Below, in pieces: positions 28,155 through 36,040 of a stretch of DNA of 64,000 nucleotides (its first letter is position 1; the number at the start of each line of letters is the position of its first letter). The stretch comes from Enterobacter sp. kpr-6. Its GTDB lineage: Bacteria > Pseudomonadota > Gammaproteobacteria > Enterobacterales > Enterobacteriaceae. Both the position numbers and the translations under genes were made by a program. The stretch lies in NCBI RefSeq assembly GCF_900116015.1, contig NZ_FOYH01000001.1, forward strand, positions 186,001 to 250,000, read 5' to 3'. Below the pieces are notes generated by a model. It was given only the letters and a program-made list of their open reading frames with translations. It did no database searches and was not told where the DNA came from.

Positions 28155-28186
28155 ATGCTTCCGCATATATTATTATGCGGAAGCAT
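28155..28186 (+). terminator. Perfect 13-bp hairpin inside the tad operon
   Basis: ATGCTTCCGCATA / TATGCGGAAGCAT around TATTAT. It lacks a T-run, so it is better read as a transcript-processing or attenuating element than a full terminator. Its 3' arm contains the only ribosome-like sequence for the ATG at 28195. Confidence 0.5.
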
Positions 28187-28194
28187 ATTGTTCT

Positions 28195-28641
28195 ATGCTG
28201 GAGTTACAGGTGCCAATTGTAGTAAAAATTATCACATTTATTATATTTTTCCTTTTGCTATACGCCTCGACAACAGATTTTTTAAAAAGAGAGATAAAAA
28301 ATCACTGTGTTTTACTCATTTTAGTGTGTTCCATTGGAATGGCTTTTTTTTTAGGGCGTATTAATTTTTTTATTCCTGTGGTTGTCATGATATTGGGTTT
28401 TTTATTGACGAATGTTGGGGTAATAGGCGCTGGAGACATTAAATTATTAGCTGTTCTTCTAATTGGTATGCCGCAAGCTAATTTTGACGTGTTCTTTTTC
28501 GCTATTTGTTGCCTGGGTTCTCCTGTATCAATTATCGCATTAATCATTTCAAAATATATTATTAAAGCCCATTCGGATACCGTACCTTTTGGCATCGCGA
28601 TCTCGATTGGATATATAGTTGCTATGTCTGGAATTTTTTAG
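28195..28641 (+). CDS. tadV: TadV/CpaA, prepilin peptidase (A24 aspartic protease)
   Basis: 148 residues from the ATG at 28195. About five or six membrane helices. The two catalytic aspartates are Asp28 in STTDFLKREIKN and Asp81 in the GxGD motif GAGDIKLLAV. It removes the leader from Flp, TadE and TadF. A GTG at 28210 has a better ribosome site (GGAG, 6-nt spacing) and may be the true start, giving 143 residues. The N-terminal methylase domain of larger PilD enzymes is absent, as is normal for TadV. Confidence 0.88.
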   Translation: MLELQVPIVVKIITFIIFFLLLYASTTDFLKREIKNHCVLLILVCSIGMAFFLGRINFFIPVVVMILGFLLTNVGVIGAGDIKLLAVLLIGMPQANFDVFFFAICCLGSPVSIIALIISKYIIKAHSDTVPFGIAISIGYIVAMSGIF

Positions 28642-28642
28642 C

Positions 28643-29125
28643 ATGTTAAAAAAAAAGAGTTTAATATTTAGGAATGAAGGTTTTGTTGCCATTGAGTTTG
28701 CGTTAGTGGTTATCCCATTTATTATATCTATATTGTTTATTATGGAACTTTGCCGCGTTATATATATAATGTCGTCAATAGATATAATTCTTTCCGAGAC
28801 GAGTAGCGCAGTCGCAACATCACAATCATCTTCAGGAAATAAAGAATTTCAAAAAAGATTTTCCGAGGTGTCTGATGGTTGGGCGCTACTATTAACAGGA
28901 AAGAATATAAATATCAAAACGGATATTAAATATTGCGCGACTATTAATGATTTAGTAATTGGTCGATGCTCAAACGCTCCCGCCGTAGCTGCTAATGCAA
29001 CTCTTGCTATTTATCAAGTAAACGTCCCTTATGAACCAGTTTTCTTTATTTTCCCTACATCGTTTGTTCAAAAACAAATGTTTCGCAGAGTAGTTCTTAT
29101 CCTGGAAAATAATTTCGCTCACTAA
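28643..29125 (+). CDS. tadE: TadE-like minor pseudopilin
   Basis: 160 residues from the ATG at 28643, one base after the tadV stop; the frame extends upstream inside tadV. The prepilin-type N-terminus MLKKKSLIFRNEG, then FVAIEFALVVIPFIISILFI, has cleavage expected after Gly13 and Glu at +5. The rest is a small periplasmic domain with two Cys (KYCATINDLVIGRC) that may form a disulfide. It primes or caps the Flp fibre. Confidence 0.82.
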   Translation: MLKKKSLIFRNEGFVAIEFALVVIPFIISILFIMELCRVIYIMSSIDIILSETSSAVATSQSSSGNKEFQKRFSEVSDGWALLLTGKNINIKTDIKYCATINDLVIGRCSNAPAVAANATLAIYQVNVPYEPVFFIFPTSFVQKQMFRRVVLILENNFAH

Positions 29126-29140
29126 TTATAAGGAATGAAA

Positions 29141-29752
29141 ATGTTTTTGGGTAAATTGAAAAACGAAAACGGATCTTCATCAATCGAATTTGCAGGTTAC
29201 TTTTTTATTTTTGTACTTATGAGTTGGTTTATGATTGATATGAGTTCATCAGTCGTTAGAAAAGGACAATTAGAAAGAGTAAGTAATTCGTTAATATCTA
29301 TTTTACGTGAAAGGAATGCTTTTTATAATGGTCGAATGAATATTACTAACGCTGACTTAACGCAACTAAATGGCATTGCGAATGTATTGTTGACAAACAG
29401 CGATGGCACTATTCAGCCACATCAATTAACTATTAGAGCCGTAACTTTTGCTCCTCAACCAATACAATTTCCTCAACCTCCAGGGACAGTCATTACTTTA
29501 TCAACTGATGCTATAGCAGGTTGTAATTTTAGAACAGATCCAACGACACCAATAGCGCAGCTAAGTGCATTATCCTCCTGGGGACTTCCTCCTGTTACTA
29601 CTACACGAACGGGGGCAGCTTTTTGGTACCCTGTCTATGAGATTACACTTTGCGTTGCAGGGGCCAATAGTTTTTTTCAACAATTCATCGGCGGCGCAAA
29701 CCAAAATATGGCTAACTTAACTATTAGAAATGCTGCGATACCACGCCTATAA
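29141..29752 (+). CDS. tadF: TadF-like minor pseudopilin
   Basis: 203 residues from the ATG at 29141, preferred over 29135 because the AAGG ribosome site is 7 nt before it. Leader ends NENG; mature part starts SSSIEFAGYFFIFVLMSWF with Glu at +5. The periplasmic domain is Pro/Thr-rich, with two Cys (AGCNFRTDP and EITLCVAGA). It fits the TadF position between tadE and tadG. Confidence 0.8.
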   Translation: MFLGKLKNENGSSSIEFAGYFFIFVLMSWFMIDMSSSVVRKGQLERVSNSLISILRERNAFYNGRMNITNADLTQLNGIANVLLTNSDGTIQPHQLTIRAVTFAPQPIQFPQPPGTVITLSTDAIAGCNFRTDPTTPIAQLSALSSWGLPPVTTTRTGAAFWYPVYEITLCVAGANSFFQQFIGGANQNMANLTIRNAAIPRL

Positions 29753-29778
29753 ATTGAGATGAGTTTTGGAGACAAAAA

Positions 29779-31530
29779 GTGAAAAAATTTTATTTACTTA
29801 GTCTGAAATTTTGCAAGGATAAACGTGGTGCTATAGCAGTAAGTTTCGCATTTATGTTGCCTGCGCTAATCGGTTTTTTTTCTATAGCTGTCGATGGTTC
29901 TCGTTTCAATGCAGAACGCTCCAGGCTAAATGATGCTCTCAATCAAAGTGTATATGCTGTTGCGATAACTAATAACGGAAATAATACGGCTGCTTTTAGA
30001 GCACAAAATAACAACCAGGTAGTGAGTTATTTGTCTTATTACTTTCCAGATAAGCAAATTAGTGAAAATGATGTGACTGTGACTGTCAATAACCAACTGG
30101 TTCCTGGTCCTGGAGGGACTCCAATTCCAGCAGTTGACTATCAGGTTAATGCACGTGTAATCGCTAATCCTATTTTTGATTTATCGAAAAACGGTTCACC
30201 TGGTTTTAGTTCTAACGTCACTATAACGGGAAACGGCTTGTCTGGGATTGTCCGTCGTACATTAGTGGTAAATCCGTCTCCTGGAGATTATGTCTTTGTA
30301 GTGGATTTTTCGGGATCTATGGCTGAGGATTCTGCGCAATCTGGATTAACACGTGAAAAGCTACTTAAAAAAGTTGTCAGAGATATAGGTGATGAAATTT
30401 TTGATCTGCAAGATGGTAGTACCATTGGTATAGTGCCTTTTGGTTCAGGAGTTCCAGTAATACTTAATAAAAAAAATTACGCATCATCTCAAAGTAAAGA
30501 ATATGGATGTTCTTTTATTGGTAAAATGCATGGTCGATTTGAAAAGCTTGACTGGAATTTCTGGTATAATAAGCCAGGAGGAAAGGGTTTACCGACTGAA
30601 ATATCTAAATATGTAACAAAGACTGATGATGCGCTTTACGATTATTATTGGTATATTTCTGATTTTCAAGGATATCGTATTGATAGAAGAAGAACAAATT
30701 GGTTAATAGACAATAATTACTGTAGACAATCTGGAGATAAATTACTCTGTGATGCTGATCCTAAGTCAGATATACATAATCAGCTTAATCAGTATAAATT
30801 GAAGGAACAATATAGTGATTTTGTGGCTTTTACCGCCCTAGAAGAAGACTATCATTCTATTTTGAACTCAGGAACAGTGGACGTTGCCGGTACGGTGTCA
30901 GGTGATTATTTATTTGATGAATCCAATGTGCGAACTATAAGTAGTTTTCACAATAGTTATTCTTTGTATAAATTGCCACCGGACGGCGACAGGAGTATTT
31001 TTCCTGCTACTCACTATAGTTGTAACTGGGCATCACCTATTAAAACAAAGTTAGAAACTTTAACAACCATTAGTAAACCAATGTATTACCTCCTGGAGTT
31101 ATCTACCCATAAACAAATTATCAATGAATTCGAGGGTATGAAGCCATCTGGAGGTACAAACAGTCTTTCAGGATTATTACGTTCAGTACCTTTAATTGCT
31201 AAGGGTAAGAATCCGAGAAAAATTATTTTTGTTATATCTGATGGTGATGATGATTTTCCTAAACTTCGGCAGGATATGATGGCCAAAGATAATCTATGTG
31301 GCGTTATTAAGGAGGGCTTAAAAAAATACCCTGCAAATACGTCAACTACAGAATCTGACATTTATTATATTTCATTGGTTCATAATAATACCATCAAAGA
31401 CTGGGCCGAGAACTGTGTAGGTCAGGATAATGCTTTTATTGCGACCAATATCAAAGAATTGATGGATGTGATAAGGCAAGCTATATATAAAAATGAGATC
31501 GAGTACCTTAATCCCAATGATGTGAAATAA
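29779..31530 (+). CDS. tadG: TadG-like pilus protein with von Willebrand A domain
   Basis: 583 residues from the GTG at 29779 (TTGGAG upstream). The N-terminus KDKRG, then AIAVSFAFMLPALIGFFSIA, is prepilin-like but has Ser, not Glu, at +5, so it is probably an anchored membrane protein. A vWA domain begins at about 170 (DYVFVVDFSGSM) with MIDAS residues Asp176, Ser178 and Ser180; a second region VISDGDDDF completes it. A long insertion of about 200 residues (near 235-440) rich in Tyr, Trp, Asp and Cys splits the vWA fold. Adhesion or tip function is typical of such proteins (inference). Confidence 0.85.
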   Translation: MKKFYLLSLKFCKDKRGAIAVSFAFMLPALIGFFSIAVDGSRFNAERSRLNDALNQSVYAVAITNNGNNTAAFRAQNNNQVVSYLSYYFPDKQISENDVTVTVNNQLVPGPGGTPIPAVDYQVNARVIANPIFDLSKNGSPGFSSNVTITGNGLSGIVRRTLVVNPSPGDYVFVVDFSGSMAEDSAQSGLTREKLLKKVVRDIGDEIFDLQDGSTIGIVPFGSGVPVILNKKNYASSQSKEYGCSFIGKMHGRFEKLDWNFWYNKPGGKGLPTEISKYVTKTDDALYDYYWYISDFQGYRIDRRRTNWLIDNNYCRQSGDKLLCDADPKSDIHNQLNQYKLKEQYSDFVAFTALEEDYHSILNSGTVDVAGTVSGDYLFDESNVRTISSFHNSYSLYKLPPDGDRSIFPATHYSCNWASPIKTKLETLTTISKPMYYLLELSTHKQIINEFEGMKPSGGTNSLSGLLRSVPLIAKGKNPRKIIFVISDGDDDFPKLRQDMMAKDNLCGVIKEGLKKYPANTSTTESDIYYISLVHNNTIKDWAENCVGQDNAFIATNIKELMDVIRQAIYKNEIEYLNPNDVK

Positions 31531-31538
31531 TTTTTATT

Positions 31539-32195
31539 ATGATCGATTTTCCTGCTATTGCATTACAATGTGGACCAGATGTCTTCACTGATACTTTACA
31601 GCGTATTGTCAGTGTAGAGTCCTCATTTAACCCTTATGCTATTGGAGTTGTTGGCGGGCGACTGGAGCGCCAGCCCAAAAATAAAAATGAGGCTGTTGCT
31701 ACCGCTAATTATTTAGCAAGCAATGGCTGGAATTTCTCCATGGGTTTAGCGCAAATCAACCGTTATAATTTGCCTAAGTATGGGCTCGATTACGATTCAG
31801 TTTTTGAGCCTTGTTCAAATCTGCGCGCAGCTGCTTCCATTTATAATGAATGTTTTGTACGAGCAAATAAACTGTCTGATGCTGCTACTGCCCGGCTTCA
31901 GGCATTTTCATGTTACTACAGTGGAAATTTTACTCGTGGGTTCATGGCTGACGCTAGCGGAAGCAGTAGTTATGTAGAGAGAATAGCGAACGTTAAAATC
32001 CCTGATGGAACAGATAGTAACGTTTTACCTATACCTGTTATATCAACCGGAGCGAAAGGTAGCACTCCCTCTACAAATACTTCTGCTTTAGGTAAAGATA
32101 GCGCTGCAAGTTCAGATCCTGAGCAACGGCGTTATAATAAAATTAATTCCAAAAATAACTCTGCGGGCGGAATTAAACAATTAAGAGGTGAATGA
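31539..32195 (+). CDS. VirB1-type lytic transglycosylase
   Basis: 218 residues. Catalytic Glu in RIVSVESSFNPYAIGVVGG; other family marks are SMGLAQINRYNLPKYGLDY, FEPCSNLRAAASIYNECF and AFSCYYSGNF. These are those of VirB1-like transglycosylases of type IV secretion systems, not of the Slt or MltD families. No signal peptide is seen even when the upstream bases are read. The C-terminal 60 residues are Ser/Thr/Asn-rich. It would open the peptidoglycan for the pilus. It follows tadG after 8 nt and ends the first run of tad genes. Confidence 0.85.
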   Translation: MIDFPAIALQCGPDVFTDTLQRIVSVESSFNPYAIGVVGGRLERQPKNKNEAVATANYLASNGWNFSMGLAQINRYNLPKYGLDYDSVFEPCSNLRAAASIYNECFVRANKLSDAATARLQAFSCYYSGNFTRGFMADASGSSSYVERIANVKIPDGTDSNVLPIPVISTGAKGSTPSTNTSALGKDSAASSDPEQRRYNKINSKNNSAGGIKQLRGE

Positions 32196-32462
32196 TCTTT
32201 TCAGTGTTACATCGTTAATCATCAATGATGAGTTAATTATATATTTAATTTTCAATTACCTTATTTTTGTTTCATATATATATTTTATTTATAATTCATT
32301 GGTGTTTATTACATAATTTTTATGGAAATTATTTTTGAATTGCTTTCAATTTTCCATGGTGGTTACTATTTTTTGTGGTTATAATGCCGCTTATAGCTAA
32401 GTAGGTACTGGATGTTATGTCTGAACAAGAATGCCCTTATTTAAGGTTGGGTGCTTTTATAT
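32196..32462 (+). promoter_or_regulatory. AT-rich gap with a likely promoter for the GTPase-Roadblock pair
   Basis: 267 nt without a gene. TATAAT at 32380-32385 is a consensus -10 box about 80 nt before the GTPase start; no clear -35 is seen at the right distance. No strong terminator follows the transglycosylase gene, only a weak TTAATCATCA/TGATGAGTTAA hairpin near 32215, so read-through from tad is possible. Confidence 0.45.
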
Positions 32463-32996
32463 ATGGACGAAATAAAAATACTGTTTGCAGGCCCTACAGG
32501 TGCGGGTAAAACCACCGCGATTGGTGCTGTGAGTGAAATTTCTGTTGTGAGCACAGAAGTTTTCCGCTCCTCGCTAGATACTGAATCTCTGAACAGCCAG
32601 ACTTCACCAAAAAACACTGTCACGATTGGAATTGACTATGGTGAGTTTAATTTAGATGCCCATACGCGTATAAGATTGTATGGTGTGCCTGGACAAGTTC
32701 GTTTTGAGTTTTTATGGGATCTTATTTATCAAGGCGCTAGTGGGATCGTTATTCTTTTTGATATAACAAGCAACACTTATTTATCCGAAGTTGATTTTTT
32801 TATAAATCGATTTCGTGACATTTTACTTTCGGATCGATGCATCATTGGTATCAGTAAGTTTGAAAATAGTTACTTATCACGTGTCGACCAGTTAAAAGAC
32901 TTGTTAAGTGAATTACAGATCGATGTTCCTGTTGTCGCAGTTGACGTCAGGAATAAGGAGGATATGCTTAAGTTAATTACAATGCTTGTTAGATAG
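32463..32996 (+). CDS. Small Ras-like GTPase, CvnD/MglA-type
   Basis: 177 residues from the ATG at 32463; a GTG at 32451 (AAGG upstream) would add four. G1/P-loop GPTGAGKTT (10-18), then AIGAVSEISVVSTE, the switch region TIGIDYGEFNLD, and G3 LYGVPGQVRFEFLWD, where PGQ replaces DxxGQ as in MglA-type proteins. G4 is ISKFEN in place of NKxD. The end VPVVAVDVRNKEDMLKLITM resembles the GTPases of Streptomyces Cvn conservons and COG2229. It is paired with the Roadblock gene 42 nt downstream, the typical GTPase plus regulator arrangement. The GTPase family is firm; control of the Tad pilus is inferred from position. Confidence 0.82.
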   Translation: MDEIKILFAGPTGAGKTTAIGAVSEISVVSTEVFRSSLDTESLNSQTSPKNTVTIGIDYGEFNLDAHTRIRLYGVPGQVRFEFLWDLIYQGASGIVILFDITSNTYLSEVDFFINRFRDILLSDRCIIGISKFENSYLSRVDQLKDLLSELQIDVPVVAVDVRNKEDMLKLITMLVR

Positions 32997-33038
32997 TTGT
33001 GTTTAGGACGTTAATTAATATTTTATAAGGGATTTATC

Positions 33039-33398
33039 ATGAGTAATATCACTGAATCTTTAGATTCATTAATGACAGTTTCTGGTGCGATCGTTGCTTC
33101 TGTTGTCGACTCTAACAGCGGCATGATGTTGGGCCAGGTTGGTTCAGGTATTAACCTTGAGCTTGCCTCTGCGGGTAACACTGAAGTGGTACGCGCTAAG
33201 CTGAGAACAATGGAAACATTGAAACTGAATGATAAAATTGATGATATTCTGATTACTTTAGGCAAGCAGTATCACATCATTTGTCCAATCGATAAGAATC
33301 CGGGTTTATTCATCTATTTTGTTCTGGACAAAACTAAAGCTAATCTGGCATTAGCGCGTCATCATGTAAAAGAAGTTGAATCTCAGTTAGTGGTATAA
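33039..33398 (+). CDS. Roadblock/LC7 domain protein next to the GTPase
   Basis: 119 residues. LDSLMTVSGAIVASVVDSNS opens the Roadblock fold (a variant of the GV-x-A-x-V pattern), followed by GMMLGQVGSG, a helix, KIDDILITLGKQYHIICPI and a last helix ANLALARHHVKEVESQLVV. It is a paralogue of the 26662 protein and probably the partner or GAP-like regulator of the GTPase encoded just before it. AAGGGA sits before the ATG. The coding sequence has a higher GC content than the tad genes around it. A strong terminator follows. Confidence 0.8.
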   Translation: MSNITESLDSLMTVSGAIVASVVDSNSGMMLGQVGSGINLELASAGNTEVVRAKLRTMETLKLNDKIDDILITLGKQYHIICPIDKNPGLFIYFVLDKTKANLALARHHVKEVESQLVV

Positions 33399-33405
33399 TT
33401 TTTAT

Positions 33406-33440
33406 AAGCCTGTAGAATAATAATCTACAGGCTTTTTTTA
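33406..33440 (+). terminator. Strong terminator closing the GTPase-Roadblock unit
   Basis: Stem AAGCCTGTAGA / TCTACAGGCTT with a 7-nt loop, followed by a run of T. It separates the Tad/G-protein block from the OpgB-like gene. Confidence 0.92.
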
Positions 33441-33538
33441 TTTTATACTATCATCTTTAACTTACTCACTACTCCTTCCCATTACTTTTCTTCAATATAT
33501 ACGTTTTGCAATCCGGATTTTCAAGGGCTTATTCCATT

Positions 33539-35986
33539 ATGGATATGGATAATAATTTGTGGTCATCTATTGCGGTTGTATTATATTTATTTGCTTTTTA
33601 TTTTTTAATTAAATCTGTTAGCCGTGGTTTAATCGGCGGTGCAATTGCAATAACTTTTTCGATAGTCTCTCTGCTCTTTAGTTTACTCACGGGAAGTTAT
33701 CTTATTGCTAATTGGTTTACTGGCATTGGTTTTGATGATTCTGTTTTTTACCAGTTTCGCTTTGGTACTGAGGGCATAGGGCTTTGGGAATTTCTGCCAC
33801 TCATATTACTTTTTGTTTCTGTACAGATATTCTTTTTTCTTCTGATTGTTTTTTATATCCGGATTTTCTTCATAAATAAAAGTAAATCTTTTTTAATACT
33901 CCCTTTTTTCATGGGGGTAGGGATGATCTTTTGCGCCTTTTTTGTTGCGCCTGCCACGTCAAATTTAATTTCTTATCTATTCACAACACAGATAATGGAA
34001 GACTTCCCAGAATATTTTGTTAAACCTCAAATCTCGAAAATACAAAATGTTAACAAACCTAAAAATGTTCTTTATTTTTACCTTGAAAGCCTTGAGAGAA
34101 ATTATATGGATGAAAATCTCTTTCCTGGGCTTTTACCTGAGTTGCATAAGATCGGACAAGATAGCGTAACATTTACTCATATCGGTCAAACGATTGGTGG
34201 AAGCTGGACGATGGCAGGTATGGTCGCCAGTCAATGTGGTTTACCTTTACTATCGGTTTTTACCAACGATAATTTTCATATGAATAACTTTATGCCAGAT
34301 GCCGTTTGTCTTGGTGATATATTAAAATCACAAGGCTATCATCTGGAGTTTATGGGCGGGGCCAACAATGAATTTGCTGGTAAAGGTTTGTTTTATAAAA
34401 ACCATGGTTTTATCAACGTTGAAGGCCAAAAGGAGTTTATTGATAAGGATATAGGAGATGGGTATCTAAATAGCTGGGGGTTATTTGATGATACTTTATA
34501 TGAACAATTGTTTAATCGAATAAAAACTTTGCATAAAAAGAAATCCCCATGGGGTGTTTTTTCGATCAATATTGGTACGCATCAACCAGAAGGTTACCTG
34601 GCTCGGCAATGTGAGAAAGTTAAATACGGTGATGGCAATGACAATCTTTTGAACGCTGCTCATTGTACTGATGCTCTGATTGGTCAACTATACCGTGCCC
34701 TGAAAGCAGAAGGCATCTTTGACGATACCGTCGTCGTTTTTGCGTCAGATCACCTGGCCCCTGTTACTGTTAAACCTTATGAGACATTAGAAAAAGCGGA
34801 ACGCCATAATCTGTTTATGGTGTCCGGTGCAGGCATCCATCCTGCAAAAAAAACCCGGCCAGGAACGACGTTAGATATTGCTCCGACTCTACTGAATTAT
34901 TTACAATTCGGTTCGCAGGCTATCGGATTGGGGCGGGATTTAAACGGGAAATTACCAACCCTTGCTGAAACCTTTCCCTTACAAAAATTAATTGACGCTA
35001 AACTTATATCGTGGCGTAAAGTTATTGATATGTCTTTTTGGGGATATCCAGATTTAAAGAATAATTTAGCTATTAGCCTCAATGATAAAAAAATTGTTAT
35101 CGATAACCAAAAATTCCCATTCCCTGCTTTAATTCGCTATACGCCTTCTGGCAAGATCGAAGAGATATTATACGGAAGTGAAAATGTTCTTTCATCGGGT
35201 GATAACCGTTTTTTGCTTGAGTTCTTTTTGAGTAGTTTAATTGTTAATAATCAATTGTTTTTATGGATTGACCGATGTGATGCATTGGCCACCTTGAATC
35301 CGGGTTTGGGAGGATACAAAGGAAGCTACTGTTATTATAATGGTTCTTTGGCCTCTACGCGTTCTGTTTCATCCCTGATATCAAATGATAATTCATCGAT
35401 AAAGTTGGAGATGGATAATGCTTTCACTATTTCCTCATCGCAGGCATCTTACTTTAGAAAAGAACTTATAGATAAAAACCTTATTCACTGGGGAAAAGTA
35501 ATTTTTACTCCTGAGACCCAAATTAGTCATACGGAAAACACAGTTTCAGCGGCCGGTATTAACGCTATTGTTAAATCCACCAGTGTTGCAGGAACCGAGA
35601 TTTCTGATCCAGGCCTTTTCCTTGTGCGTAACAGTTACAATTATTCTCCTGCATCAGGAATTAACTATAAAACTGAAGTTATGAGTAAAATTTCTCTATG
35701 TGATAAATCGTCAGATAGTTTCTCTATTGCACAATTAAGCAATACGTTACCGCTTGAAAAAGGTTACGTGCCCTTGTTTTACGCTATCGTTGGGAATCTG
35801 GATCAGGAATGTAAGCAGGGCGTCACTCATCCTTTGACAGATAGTTCTTTGAATGACCTCAGCAATCTTAAACCAGGAGAACCTTATATCGCTCTCTTCG
35901 ATGAGAAGATGAATACAGTGCATGAAAAGACGGGTCATTCAAACCAGACAATTGCCATTTACCTTAAATTCAACGATAACGAGTAG
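33539..35986 (+). CDS. OpgB/MdoB-like phosphoglycerol transferase (sulfatase fold), paralogue
   Basis: 815 residues from the ATG at 33539 (AAGGG upstream; the frame extends to a TTG at 33506). About four N-terminal membrane helices in residues 1-155, then a periplasmic alkaline-phosphatase-fold domain with YLESLERNYMDENLFPGL, WTMAGMVASQCGLPL, CLGDILKSQGYHLEF, GANNEFAGKGLFYKNHGF, GTHQPEG and FASDHLAP. These track E. coli OpgB residue by residue, including the likely Thr nucleophile and the metal ligands. OpgB transfers phosphoglycerol from phosphatidylglycerol to osmoregulated periplasmic glucans. Here the gene is AT-rich and follows the Tad block, so it is an acquired second copy or a relative with another acceptor. 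Confidence 0.82.
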   Translation: MDMDNNLWSSIAVVLYLFAFYFLIKSVSRGLIGGAIAITFSIVSLLFSLLTGSYLIANWFTGIGFDDSVFYQFRFGTEGIGLWEFLPLILLFVSVQIFFFLLIVFYIRIFFINKSKSFLILPFFMGVGMIFCAFFVAPATSNLISYLFTTQIMEDFPEYFVKPQISKIQNVNKPKNVLYFYLESLERNYMDENLFPGLLPELHKIGQDSVTFTHIGQTIGGSWTMAGMVASQCGLPLLSVFTNDNFHMNNFMPDAVCLGDILKSQGYHLEFMGGANNEFAGKGLFYKNHGFINVEGQKEFIDKDIGDGYLNSWGLFDDTLYEQLFNRIKTLHKKKSPWGVFSINIGTHQPEGYLARQCEKVKYGDGNDNLLNAAHCTDALIGQLYRALKAEGIFDDTVVVFASDHLAPVTVKPYETLEKAERHNLFMVSGAGIHPAKKTRPGTTLDIAPTLLNYLQFGSQAIGLGRDLNGKLPTLAETFPLQKLIDAKLISWRKVIDMSFWGYPDLKNNLAISLNDKKIVIDNQKFPFPALIRYTPSGKIEEILYGSENVLSSGDNRFLLEFFLSSLIVNNQLFLWIDRCDALATLNPGLGGYKGSYCYYNGSLASTRSVSSLISNDNSSIKLEMDNAFTISSSQASYFRKELIDKNLIHWGKVIFTPETQISHTENTVSAAGINAIVKSTSVAGTEISDPGLFLVRNSYNYSPASGINYKTEVMSKISLCDKSSDSFSIAQLSNTLPLEKGYVPLFYAIVGNLDQECKQGVTHPLTDSSLNDLSNLKPGEPYIALFDEKMNTVHEKTGHSNQTIAIYLKFNDNE

Positions 35987-35993
35987 CCTTAAT

Positions 35994-36016
35994 CAGGGCA
36001 CGCACTGCGTGCCCTG
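35994..36016. terminator. Strong hairpin between the OpgB-like gene and mnmC
   Basis: Stem CAGGGCACGC / GCGTGCCCTG with an ACT loop, at the junction of AT-rich and core sequence. It lacks a T-run on either strand, so it is probably a 3'-end hairpin of the converging transcripts. Confidence 0.55.
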
Positions 36017-36040
36017 GCAATAAGAGTTTCTTTCTTAGAT

